From DASQJL01 sp036380835 (lineage in GTDB: Bacteria; Eisenbacteria; RBG-16-71-46; SZUA-252): a stretch of 64,000 nucleotides of DNA. Shown here in pieces: positions 1 to 7,275 of this stretch. The notes under the pieces were generated by a model, which did not search any database, had not been told where the DNA came from, and saw only the letters and a list, made by a program, of their open reading frames with translations. Numbering within the stretch: the first letter of the stretch is position 1; every line of letters begins with the position of its first letter. A program made the translations under genes and the position numbers. The stretch spans positions 1 through 64,000 of the forward strand of contig DASVDZ010000005.1 in the NCBI GenBank assembly GCA_036380835.1. The letters are read 5' to 3'.

Positions 1-336
1 TGGTGGTTCGCATCTGGGTTTCTTGGTGATGAATGGGCCATTCAGCGATTTGTCCGTGGGCTTTCGATCGTTCCCAAGACGGAGGCGGATCATTCGGTAC
101 TCGATCGACTGGCTGCTATCGCCCGAACGCTCCCTTCGGATGTGATCAGCGCGGTTGGCACGATGATCGAGGGCGATACACGAGGCTGGGTTGTCGAGGT
201 CTGGCGTGGGAAGGTTGAAGCGGTACTCCAGCAGATAGGTTCGGTCGATTCCCCTGAAGTCCGGAAGCAACTACGTGAACTCGTCAGTAAGCTTACGGCG
301 AAGGGGTACGCTGAGTTCAGGCGTTTCCTTCACTGA
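1..336 (+). CDS. C-terminal part of an unrecognised protein (cut by window start)
   Basis: The frame is open from the first base, so the start lies left of the window. About 111 residues remain, ending at TGA 334-336. They are mostly predicted amphipathic helices and finish with a KGYAEFRRFL tail. I see no catalytic motif, signal or membrane segment. The tail reminds me of helical-repeat C-termini of large ATPases, but this is a weak impression and I assign no function. It converges on the minus-strand gene ending at 409. Its composition is less G+C-rich than everything right of 3549, as for its neighbours up to 3433. Confidence 0.6.
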   Translation, partial: WWFASGFLGDEWAIQRFVRGLSIVPKTEADHSVLDRLAAIARTLPSDVISAVGTMIEGDTRGWVVEVWRGKVEAVLQQIGSVDSPEVRKQLRELVSKLTAKGYAEFRRFLH

Positions 337-408
337 AGAGGGTATGGTCTGACACGGGATGGCGGAGCGCGCTGATTCGTTTGACCGTGAGTAGCTCGGG
401 CCATCCGG

Positions 409-1362
409 TCACCGAGAGCTGTCCGCAACCGTCCAGTAGTGGCCGTACTTCGCCCACCAGGTTTCCACAATGTCGCGCGGGCGACGTGAGCGCTGATCGT
501 AGAACTTTAGGTACTCGCCGCCGGTTCGCGCCAGGATGCGGTCGTCTTGCGTCGCATAGAGGAGCGCTTCCTGGACCCGCTCGCGCACGAACGGACTCGG
601 GTCTGCGATGCGCTTGACAAGCACCGGCACGACCCCGGGGCCCATCTGCCCGAGTCGTTCCGGTGCATTCCAAAATACAAGCTCGGCGTCGGGGCACCCA
701 CCGATTGCGTAGAAGGACGTGTCGGCCAGCCTGGTGACATAGAACGAAAGGGTGTCGGGGTCGAGCGCAAGTTCGGTCGGCGTGAAGGGACGCGTGATCG
801 GGATTGGCGTGGGGACCCCTCGCGCAAGCACGCTATCAGCATGGGCAATCGCCTGACGCGTCTGCACCCGCTGGGCCACGCCTCCAGGGCGATCCACCCA
901 TCGACTGAATACCACCGTGCCTTGAGAGGTTCGGATACTGCCGCGAAGGGCACGGGTGCGATTCATGGATGCTGCCATGTCGGCGAACCGTGCCGCTCGT
1001 GACCGCCCTGCCGAGCCCGCAACCCGGCCAACAACCCAGACGTCGGAGCAGTTCTGCATCGAGGCCGCTGCCTCCTGGTACATCCGCCCAAGTTGCGCTC
1101 GCACGAACGCGTCGTGACGCGGGGCGTCGGGGTGCATGAAGTGGACGACCGTGAACGCTCGCGGCAGCCGCGAGCGGAGCGCGTCGACGACATCTTCGTC
1201 GAACAGTACGAGGACTGCCGTGCTGTCCGCTTGGCTTGTGGTGGTGATTCGCTTGACCAACGTGCGCCAGGGATCCTCGCCCCCGTCACCCGGAAACGCG
1301 AACACGCTGATCGCGATGAGTACAGCCGCGTACGGGGGCACGAGGCGGAAGCGCATAGGCAT
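409..1362 (-). CDS. Secreted hypothetical protein with HEAT-like C-terminal region
   Basis: 317 residues. The N-terminus has a basic start and a hydrophobic stretch (VPPYAAVLIAISVFAF, about residues 8-23), consistent with a signal peptide or anchor. A second ATG two codons in (1356) is an alternative start. The middle has no motif I know. Residues about 225-317 contain a helical segment (VPVLVKRIADPSPFVRERVQ) of the kind found in HEAT/armadillo-like repeats, ending in DIVETWWAKYGHYW. It is the only minus-strand gene in the first 47 kb. It sits between the left-edge gene fragment and a broken tRNA-Ser, in the less G+C-rich region. Function unknown; export is inferred from the N-terminus only. 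Confidence 0.6.
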   Translation of the reverse strand: MPMRFRLVPPYAAVLIAISVFAFPGDGGEDPWRTLVKRITTTSQADSTAVLVLFDEDVVDALRSRLPRAFTVVHFMHPDAPRHDAFVRAQLGRMYQEAAASMQNCSDVWVVGRVAGSAGRSRAARFADMAASMNRTRALRGSIRTSQGTVVFSRWVDRPGGVAQRVQTRQAIAHADSVLARGVPTPIPITRPFTPTELALDPDTLSFYVTRLADTSFYAIGGCPDAELVFWNAPERLGQMGPGVVPVLVKRIADPSPFVRERVQEALLYATQDDRILARTGGEYLKFYDQRSRRPRDIVETWWAKYGHYWTVADSSR

Positions 1363-1489
1363 GCCAAATTATCGGCCTGCTGACACGCTGGCTGAAGGTT
1401 GCGTGATGCAGGAGCCACAGTCTCAGCGGTCTTATGGACCGCTCCGTCCACACCTCCGAGCGCCTCAACGTGTTATGTTCCAAGAAGGT

Positions 1490-1535
1490 GGAGGGGTGCG
1501 CGAGTGGCTAATGCGGGCGGTCTTGAAAACCGTCC
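1490..1535 (+). pseudogene. 5' half of a tRNA-Ser (UGA anticodon), 3' half missing
   Basis: The sequence starts GGAGGGG, continues through a D-arm (GCGAGTGGCTAATGC) and an intact anticodon arm with loop CTTGAAA, and stops being tRNA-like at about 1535. It closely matches the first half of the complete tRNA-Ser at 3549-3636. No T-arm or CCCCTCC acceptor strand follows. The resemblance extends upstream, where both copies have AAC-TGTTAT about 15 nt before the tRNA, so the promoter region seems duplicated too. What follows is the body of a hydrolase gene that lacks its own beginning, so this is a recombination junction or a remnant of an inserted element. Confidence 0.7.
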
Positions 1536-1585
1536 AATGAGGAAGTAGACAGTTCTAGGGCCGAGCCCCAAGACCGCATCAGGCT

Positions 1586-2410
1586 GTGGTGATCGGCCCG
1601 CCGCACGGTGGTGTCAAAGAGCAAGGTCCTGGTGTGTTTGCACAGGAGATGGCGCGGCGCGGGTTCGTCGCCCTTGGGTTCGATCCGTCGTACAACGGTG
1701 AAAGCGGCGGGGAGCCGCGGCACATCACCTCGCCGGAGATCTTCGCCGAGGATTTCAGCGCCGGCGTCGACTTCCTCGGCACACTGCCCTACGTGGACCG
1801 TGAAGAGATCGGAGCCATCGGCATCTGCGGCAGCGGCGGGTTTGCCCTGAACGCAGCTCAAGTCGACCCGCGCATCAAGGCCGTCGCCACCGCCGCCATG
1901 TATGACATCAGTCGCCTGAATCGACGCGGGTTCCGCGACAGCAACGGCGACGCGGAGCGTAGGAAGGTCCTTGCCGATGTCGCCGCTCAGCGCTGGCGGG
2001 ACGTGGACGCAGGTGAGCCGGCTCTGACCCCAACGTTCCCCGACACGATGCCGACGGGAGGCTTCGACCCGATTTCGATGGAGTTCTTCGAGTACTACGT
2101 CACGGACCGCGGGCACCATCCGCGCTCGATCGGAGCGTTCACGGTGACCAGCGCGGCCGCGCATATCAACCTCGGTGAGCTGCGCAATATCCCCGACATC
2201 GCACCGCGACCGATTCTGCTTATCACGGGCGAGCACGCACACTCGCGATACTTCAGCGAATCCGTGTATCAGCAGGCGACGGGCCCCAAGGAGCTTGTCG
2301 TGGTCCCGCGGGCACGCCATATCGACCTCTATGACCGTACCGAACTGATCCCATTCGACAAACTCAAGAAGTTCTTCTCCGAGAACCTTCACGTGGCAGA
2401 TAGGAAGTAG
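1586..2410 (+). CDS. Alpha/beta hydrolase (YcjY/dienelactone-hydrolase-like), 5'-truncated
   Basis: The 274 residues begin inside the fold, at VVIGPPHGGVKEQGPG, which in this hydrolase group normally lies some 35-45 residues from the start. The frame is open only back to about 1559, where an in-frame TAG (1556-1558) blocks it, so the first beta strands and the true start are gone. The rest looks intact: a PSYNGESGGEPR segment, nucleophile-elbow-like GICGSGGFAL, an acid-region GEHAHSRYF and a late histidine in RHIDLYDR. No good ribosome binding site precedes the GTG at 1586. The gene joins the tRNA-Ser half directly. It is probably a pseudogene or a gene captured without its head; fusion to an upstream frame is excluded by the stop. 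Confidence 0.7.
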   Translation: MVIGPPHGGVKEQGPGVFAQEMARRGFVALGFDPSYNGESGGEPRHITSPEIFAEDFSAGVDFLGTLPYVDREEIGAIGICGSGGFALNAAQVDPRIKAVATAAMYDISRLNRRGFRDSNGDAERRKVLADVAAQRWRDVDAGEPALTPTFPDTMPTGGFDPISMEFFEYYVTDRGHHPRSIGAFTVTSAAAHINLGELRNIPDIAPRPILLITGEHAHSRYFSESVYQQATGPKELVVVPRARHIDLYDRTELIPFDKLKKFFSENLHVADRK

Positions 2411-2647
2411 CGATTCTCGCAAGCACGCAGTGGTGGGATCGGCGTTGAGTCTGCGCGGCAGCGAATTACCCGCATCCAATATTCACGAGGCGACGATGAA
2501 GATTGGCTGCGTGCTCCGATTTGCGCCCGCACTGCCCGTAGCGTTCAGCATGGACGCAGCCCGGCGTGGTCCTCGTCGTATGGTAGAATGCCATTGCGTT
2601 CGATCACGCGCTACCCCAGCGCCGTGCCGGCCTCACCCGAGGCTAGA

Positions 2648-3433
2648 ATGAAGCTCAAGTGCTCGACTCTCCTTCTCGGTTTGCTGTTACATCTTCCTTC
2701 TCCGGTTTCCGCGACCACGATCATCACCGTCCCTTCCTCGGCTCGGGAAGCCATGAAGGAGGCTGGACGGGACACCACTGCTAACGAGATTCTGGACTCA
2801 ATCCTGACGGGGCCGAAAGTGCGTTGGCGACGCGCCGACCTCGCTCCGCGACTGAGGCATCGCATTCACTTGAATGCGGCGGAGGTTCCGCGGTTTCCGC
2901 ACGACGACCCGAAGTTGATGGACCCGCGAAACTGGCCGGCGTCGATGATCGTCGAGGGTAGGGTCTGCTCTCTCACGGTTTACGCATACGACGGGCGTAA
3001 GGCGACCTGGAGTCGCTCGATCGAAGATAGCGGGGCGGCTGTCTTCTATCTGTACTACACGGACGTAGGCACCGACTTTCACTCGCATTACGCTCGACAC
3101 CACGGCCCCCTTTACGACTGGTTGAAGGGCAGATTGAGGTCGCGATCCTGGGCGAAGGGTCGAGGCAGCCACTCACGCATTCGGAGTTACTGGCCGTACC
3201 CGTCAGGTGAGCTCTTCAAGTTCATGGAGTTCGACAAGAAATATGACGCCAATGGGAACGAGGTATCTATCGAGTGGACCGAGGAAGCCTTCGCGCGCGA
3301 CGGTACTCTTATCGGGTGTGCCGAAGGCGACGGACTGCCGCCTCGGAACGGATATTGGCTGGGAGTTGATGTGGGCAAGGACTACGTCTACCGATCGTGG
3401 GAGGCATTGGAGCGGTCCTTGGAGCGCCCTTGA
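2648..3433 (+). CDS. Secreted hypothetical protein
   Basis: I choose the ATG at 2648 because it starts a clear signal peptide (MKLKCSTLLLGLLLHLPSPV, then SATT), rather than the in-frame start at 2588. The mature part of about 240 residues is rich in Trp, Tyr and His (for example FHSHYARHHGPLYDWLKGRL and YWPYPSGELFKFMEF), with no motif I recognise. It may be a periplasmic or surface protein. A TAGAAT at 2584 could be a -10 box, but no matching -35 is visible. The 237 bases before it (2411-2647) hold nothing else I can support. The gene lies between the truncated and intact tRNA-Ser copies and shares the lower G+C content of that segment. Confidence 0.6.
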   Translation: MKLKCSTLLLGLLLHLPSPVSATTIITVPSSAREAMKEAGRDTTANEILDSILTGPKVRWRRADLAPRLRHRIHLNAAEVPRFPHDDPKLMDPRNWPASMIVEGRVCSLTVYAYDGRKATWSRSIEDSGAAVFYLYYTDVGTDFHSHYARHHGPLYDWLKGRLRSRSWAKGRGSHSRIRSYWPYPSGELFKFMEFDKKYDANGNEVSIEWTEEAFARDGTLIGCAEGDGLPPRNGYWLGVDVGKDYVYRSWEALERSLERP

Positions 3434-3548
3434 CTCGGAGGCTGGGCCACACAGCAGCAGCAGCAGCCACGCATAGGGCCTCGATTAGGACCCCCGGCTG
3501 GTTTTGCCCCGCCAGCACCAACCCGCTAACCTGTTATCCTCGCAAGCC

Positions 3549-3636
3549 GGAGGGGTGGCCGAGTGGTTTAAGGCGGCGGTCTTGAAAACCGCTGTGCTGC
3601 AAGGCACCGTGGGTTCGAATCCTACCCCCTCCGCCA
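3549..3636 (+). tRNA. tRNA-Ser (anticodon TGA)
   Basis: Complete cloverleaf: acceptor GGAGGGG pairs with CCCCTCC, the anticodon arm is GCGGT-CTTGAAA-ACCGC, a long serine-type variable arm follows, the T-arm contains GGGTTCGAATCC, and the discriminator G is followed by an encoded CCA. It reads UCA and wobble-related codons. It marks the sharp change from lower to very high G+C sequence, and its 5' half is duplicated at 1490. Confidence 0.95.
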
Positions 3637-3637
3637 C

Positions 3638-3661
3638 CCGCGGCGGACCCGCTCGCCGCGG
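3638..3661 (+). terminator. Inverted repeat just after tRNA-Ser
   Basis: CCGCGGCG (3638-3645) and CGCCGCGG (3654-3661) form a perfect 8-bp stem with an 8-nt loop, two bases after the tRNA CCA. A short T tract (GTTTTCG) comes only some 25 bases later. It may act in termination or processing, but a classical U tract is missing. Confidence 0.3.
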
Positions 3662-3915
3662 CGCCGCCCACGCCGCCCGACGCGTCGTTTTCGTTACGCC
3701 ACCCCTGCCCTCCTCCGTCCACCGCCCCGCCCCGATCGTCCCGGCCGGTACATCGCACCCGCCGCCCCACCGGCCGGCCCCGCCCGCACGGCCCGCGGAA
3801 ACGCCGCGCGGCAACCGCCAGTGCGCGAACCGACTTACCCGAGCCGTCGCCCCGCGCTGGCGCCCGAATCCGCCGCAATGGCATTTGTCTTGCCACCGTC
3901 CACAGGCGGGGTGGG

Positions 3916-3933
3916 GTCCGGCAGCTGCCGGAC
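3916..3933. promoter_or_regulatory. Perfect 18-bp palindrome upstream of the coiled-coil gene
   Basis: GTCCGGCAGCTGCCGGAC is identical to its own reverse complement. It lies about 70 bp before the ATG at 4001, in non-coding sequence. The position suits a dimeric repressor site or a hairpin in the 5' leader. No known operator consensus is recognised. Confidence 0.4.
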
Positions 3934-4000
3934 ACGCCGCAGACGCGCCGCTGTGACGTTCCCGCCCGAAACGCAACCGCGAGAATGAGGAGATCGGTCC

Positions 4001-4855
4001 ATGCGCAAAGCAGCAGTGGCACTCTTGGTTCTCATCAGCGTGGCGCTGGTCGGCACCACGGTCATCTTCTTCACGAAGTACAAGAAGTCGGTCGAGAGCT
4101 ACGCGGAGATGAAGGCCTCCGACGAGAGCACGCGGCTTCGCTACGGCCAGGCGATCAACGAGATCGCGCAGATCCAGGACAGCCTGAACGCGATCGTCCT
4201 GGGCGAGGAGTCGGTGCAGGGCCTCCGCGCCACGCGCCAGGCCGAGGTGGAGCTGCCTGAGTCGGTCCATGACCAGGTGCTCACGCGCATCGCGATGCTC
4301 AAGGGTGCCATCGAGCGCACCAAGGAGCGGGTCTCCGAGCTGGACGCGCGCCTGAAGCGAAACGGCGTCAAGATCGGCGGCCTCGAGAGGATGATCGCGA
4401 GCCTCAAGACGACGCTGGACGAGAAGGAGACGCGCATCACGGAGCTGAACACCCAGGTCGACACGCTGCAGACCCAGGTCTCGGGGCTCACGGTCGCGGT
4501 GGAGGACAAGGATCAGCAGCTCACGCAAAAGCAGCAGGAGCTGGCGACGGTCTTCTACACGATGGGATCGAAGAAGGAGCTGATCCGCTCGGGCGTCGTC
4601 GTTTCCGAGGGCGGCGTTCTCGGCATGGGCAAGACGCTGAAGCCGTCCAGCAACGTGAACCAGGCGGTGCTCACGCCCCTCGACACGGACGAGGAGCAGA
4701 TCATCCGGATTCCGGCCGAGAAGGCGCGCGTGCTGAGCGCGCAGCCGGTGACGAGCTACGTGATCCAGCCGGTCGGCGAGAAGATGGTGGAGCTCCGCAT
4801 CGTCGATCCGAAGGAGTTCCGCAAGGTCAAGCAGGTCGTGATCCTGATGACGTAG
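4001..4855 (+). CDS. Membrane-anchored coiled-coil protein, function unknown
   Basis: 284 residues. An N-terminal membrane segment (residues about 4-24, AAVALLVLISVALVGTTVIF) is followed by two long heptad-rich stretches (about 30-75 and 90-190, with LDARLKRNGVKIGGLERM and TLQTQVSGLTVAVEDKD). A compact C-terminal beta-rich domain (about 195-284) ends at KQVVILMT. Such an architecture suggests a periplasmic protein anchored in the inner membrane that spans or spaces the envelope. I do not recognise the family. GAGGAG precedes the ATG at good spacing. It appears monocistronic, bounded by the palindrome upstream and a GC-rich hairpin downstream. Confidence 0.75.
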   Translation: MRKAAVALLVLISVALVGTTVIFFTKYKKSVESYAEMKASDESTRLRYGQAINEIAQIQDSLNAIVLGEESVQGLRATRQAEVELPESVHDQVLTRIAMLKGAIERTKERVSELDARLKRNGVKIGGLERMIASLKTTLDEKETRITELNTQVDTLQTQVSGLTVAVEDKDQQLTQKQQELATVFYTMGSKKELIRSGVVVSEGGVLGMGKTLKPSSNVNQAVLTPLDTDEEQIIRIPAEKARVLSAQPVTSYVIQPVGEKMVELRIVDPKEFRKVKQVVILMT

Positions 4856-4910
4856 GGACCGCGGGCCTCTGTTTTCGCGAGGCCGAAGCGCCGGCAGTCC
4901 CGTCCCAGAT

Positions 4911-4955
4911 CGGGGGCGTCGCCGTGAGCCGCCAAGGCCTCGGCGATCGCCCCCG
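4911..4955 (+). terminator. Strong GC-rich hairpin after the coiled-coil gene
   Basis: CGGGGGCG-T-CGCCG (4911-4924) pairs with CGGCG-AT-CGCCCCCG (4941-4955), giving about 13 base pairs with one small bulge and a 16-nt loop. No U tract follows. It lies between 4855 and the lipoprotein gene, so it may end transcription with help from Rho or protect the 3' end. Confidence 0.4.
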
Positions 4956-4993
4956 AATCACATGGGCGCCGCCGATTGGGTTACCATGACCCC

Positions 4994-5572
4994 ATGAATC
5001 GGCTCCAGGTGCGGCGCTCCATCCCACCGCTCCTTCTCGTCGTCGCCATGCTCTTCTTGGCATGCGGCAAGGACATGGGCCGCCACGCCACCGAACCCGT
5101 CCCCGAGACCGTCGTCGTCAACACCATCGTGTTCCAGCGTCCCGATTCGTCGGCCGTCGCGATGGGAACCACGCCCATCGCCTGCTGCGGCCTCTACGAT
5201 CCCGGATTCGTGAATGAGAAGGCCATGCGGATCGTCCTCTACGATCCGGCCAACCAGGGGCCCGGCTGGCAGATCCTCATCCTGGTCGACCGGGCGCAGG
5301 CGGGCGTGACGACGACGCTTCCCACGTCGGTCGTGCCACCGAGCAAGGCCCCGTACGTCACGATGTTCGCGACGACGACCGCCGGCGAGTGGAGCAGCGA
5401 CACCGAGGAATCCTCCGGCACCATCATCGTCCATTCGTTCCGGTGCACCTCCACGACGATCCAGATCGACTTCAGCGTCGACGCGGTCCTGGGGAGCGAG
5501 CTGGCCGGGGGGCCGCAGATGCGGGTCCAGGGAGCGTTCCAAGCCACGTTTCCCGCGCGATCCTGCACGTAA
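4994..5572 (+). CDS. Small lipoprotein, function unknown
   Basis: I prefer the ATG at 4994 over the one at 4976 because it gives a compact signal: MNRLQVRRS, a hydrophobic core (PPLLLVVAMLFL), then a lipobox ending in Cys (FLAC-GKD). The mature protein of about 165 residues has a paired cysteine IACCGLY and a predominantly beta-strand pattern, with a final RSCT. It is probably lipidated and held at the outer or inner membrane. There is no family match that I know. It is separated by 61 bp from the PLP enzyme downstream. Confidence 0.7.
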   Translation: MNRLQVRRSIPPLLLVVAMLFLACGKDMGRHATEPVPETVVVNTIVFQRPDSSAVAMGTTPIACCGLYDPGFVNEKAMRIVLYDPANQGPGWQILILVDRAQAGVTTTLPTSVVPPSKAPYVTMFATTTAGEWSSDTEESSGTIIVHSFRCTSTTIQIDFSVDAVLGSELAGGPQMRVQGAFQATFPARSCT

Positions 5573-5633
5573 TTCGGCTAAGCTGTCCCCTCGCGAGCGC
5601 CCGCTCCAGGCACGCACCACCGGAGGCCGCCGC

Positions 5634-6752
5634 ATGAAATTCGAAACGCTCGCCGTGCACGCCGCCGGGGAATCGGAGCCGGGGACGGGCGACGTCGCTC
5701 CCGCGATCCACCTCTCGACCAACTTCGATCACTCGCCGTCCGGCGCGCCCGTCGGGGGCCACCTCTACGTCCGGCAGTCGAGCCCGACGCAGGCGCGTCT
5801 CGAAGAGGCGCTCGCGGCGATCGAGGGCGGATCGGCCGCGCTCGCGTTCTCGTCGGGCTCGGCCGCGGGGGCGGCGCTCCTCCAGGCGCTCCCGCCGGGA
5901 TCGCACGTCCTCTTCCACGAGCGGATCTACTACGCGTTCAAGATCATGGCGAACGACTACCTGCCGCGATGGGGGATCGACGCGTCGTTCGCCGATCTCG
6001 GGGACCTGGACGCGGCGCGCGCGGCGCTCCGCCCGAACACGAAGCTCCTCTGGGCCGAGTCGCCGACCAACCCCGACATCCAGGTGCTCGACTTGGGCGC
6101 GCTCGCCCGCCTCGCGCACGACGGCGGCGCGCGGCTCGCCGTGGACGGCACCTTCGCGACCCCGGCGCTCCAGCGCCCGCTCGCCCTGGGCGCCGACGTC
6201 GTGCTCCACTCGACGACCAAGTACTTGGGCGGCCACGGCGACGTGCTGGGCGGCGCGCTCGTCTTCGCGGCGCGCGACGAGACGGTGGAGCGGGTCGCCG
6301 AAAACCGCTACATCCTCGGAGCCGTCGCCTCGCCCTTCGCCTCGTGGCTCGTCCTTCGCGGCGTGAAGACGCTCGCCTGCCGCATGGAGCGCCACGCGGC
6401 CAACGCGCTCGCCGTCGCGCGCGCGCTCGAGAAGCACCCGAAGATCGCCGCGGTCCTCTATCCGGGGCTCCCGTCCCATCCCGGGCACGCCGTCGCCGTG
6501 AAGCAGATGTCCGCCTTCGGCGGGATGATGGCGCTCCGCGTTCGCGGAGGGGGAGAGGGCGCGCTCCGGGTGGCGTCCCGCGTCCGCCTCTTCCGGAACG
6601 CGACGAGCCTCGGCGGCCCCGAGAGCCTGATCGAGCATCGCTACTCGATCGAGGGGCCGGGCACCACGACGCCCGACGATCTGCTCCGCGTCTCGATCGG
6701 CCTGGAGCACCCCGACGACCTGATCGCCGACCTGACCCAGGCGCTCGAATGA
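5634..6752 (+). CDS. PLP-dependent trans-sulfuration enzyme (Cys/Met metabolism family)
   Basis: 372 residues, the usual size for cystathionine gamma-synthase, cystathionine lyases and methionine gamma-lyase. Typical landmarks are visible: HLSTNF near the start, YVRQSSPTQARLEEALA (the substrate/phosphate-binding Tyr-Arg region), the aspartate in LAVDGTFATP, and the cofactor lysine in LHSTTKYLGGHGD, about K196. The usual VDN before TFATP is VDG here. The sequence alone does not separate gamma-synthase from lyase or O-acetylhomoserine sulfhydrylase, so I give no gene symbol. It overlaps the following methyltransferase start by 4 bp (ATGA), so the two are translationally coupled. Confidence 0.85.
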   Translation: MKFETLAVHAAGESEPGTGDVAPAIHLSTNFDHSPSGAPVGGHLYVRQSSPTQARLEEALAAIEGGSAALAFSSGSAAGAALLQALPPGSHVLFHERIYYAFKIMANDYLPRWGIDASFADLGDLDAARAALRPNTKLLWAESPTNPDIQVLDLGALARLAHDGGARLAVDGTFATPALQRPLALGADVVLHSTTKYLGGHGDVLGGALVFAARDETVERVAENRYILGAVASPFASWLVLRGVKTLACRMERHAANALAVARALEKHPKIAAVLYPGLPSHPGHAVAVKQMSAFGGMMALRVRGGGEGALRVASRVRLFRNATSLGGPESLIEHRYSIEGPGTTTPDDLLRVSIGLEHPDDLIADLTQALE

Positions 6753-7264
6753 CCGCGCCCGGCACGCCCGACGCGCACGGCGCTCACGCGGCGCCCGGCG
6801 AGGACAGCGCCGGCGTCGTCTTCCCGCCGCCCTTCCTCTACGCGATCCCGTGGCTCCTCGGCTACCTGCTCCATCGCTGGCTGGGCCACGACGCGCTGCC
6901 GGCCGCGGCCCGTCCGCTCACGCGCCCCGCGGGCTTCGCGGTCGTCGCCGTGGGACTTCTCATCGGCTTCTCGGGCATCGCGACGTTCCTCCTCGCGCGC
7001 ACGACCTTCGTTCCGCACCGGCCGGCGTCGGCGCTGGTCACCGGAGGGCCGTATCGCTTCACGCGGAACCCGATGTACCTGGGGCTCGCGGTCGTCTACT
7101 TGGGCCTCCCGCTCGCGCTCGGCTTCGCGTGGCCCTACCTCTTCTTTCCGGTCGCGGTGATCGCCGTCGACCGCACGGTCATTCCCAAGGAGGAGGCGTA
7201 CATGGAGCGGCGCTTCGGGGACGAGTTCCGACGGTACAAGGCTTCCGTTCGGCGGTGGGTCTAG
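6749..7264 (+). CDS. ICMT/PEMT-like integral membrane methyltransferase
   Basis: 171 residues with about four hydrophobic segments and the C-terminal signature of the isoprenylcysteine carboxyl methyltransferase/phospholipid methyltransferase family: GPYRFTRNPMYLGLAVVYLG, then EEAYMERRFGDEFRRYKASV. The RNPxY motif and the E-x-RF-G-x-x-Y pattern form the SAM-binding part in this family. The substrate is unknown; bacterial members methylate lipids or small isoprenoids. The ATG at 6749 overlaps the previous stop (ATGA). A cation efflux gene follows after 11 bp, so the three genes look like one unit. Confidence 0.8.
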   Translation: MTAPGTPDAHGAHAAPGEDSAGVVFPPPFLYAIPWLLGYLLHRWLGHDALPAAARPLTRPAGFAVVAVGLLIGFSGIATFLLARTTFVPHRPASALVTGGPYRFTRNPMYLGLAVVYLGLPLALGFAWPYLFFPVAVIAVDRTVIPKEEAYMERRFGDEFRRYKASVRRWV

Positions 7265-7275
7265 GAGGGACGGGG

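Larger units (their letters stand above)
3637..4000. other. Intergenic region of 364 bp without a gene
   Basis: C-rich, low-complexity sequence between tRNA-Ser and the coiled-coil gene. I see no coding signal on either strand. It holds the inverted repeat after the tRNA, the perfect palindrome at 3916-3933 and, at its end, a purine-rich ribosome binding site (GAGGAG) for the gene at 4001. I find no convincing -35/-10 pair. Confidence 0.6.

Noticed and set aside
2430..2651. Small plus-strand open frame between the hydrolase and the secreted protein
   Set aside because: No ribosome binding site, motif or context; composition does not look coding.
3452..3466. Five CAG triplets after the secreted protein gene
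   Set aside because: Too short to be a meaningful repeat and lies in non-coding sequence before tRNA-Ser.
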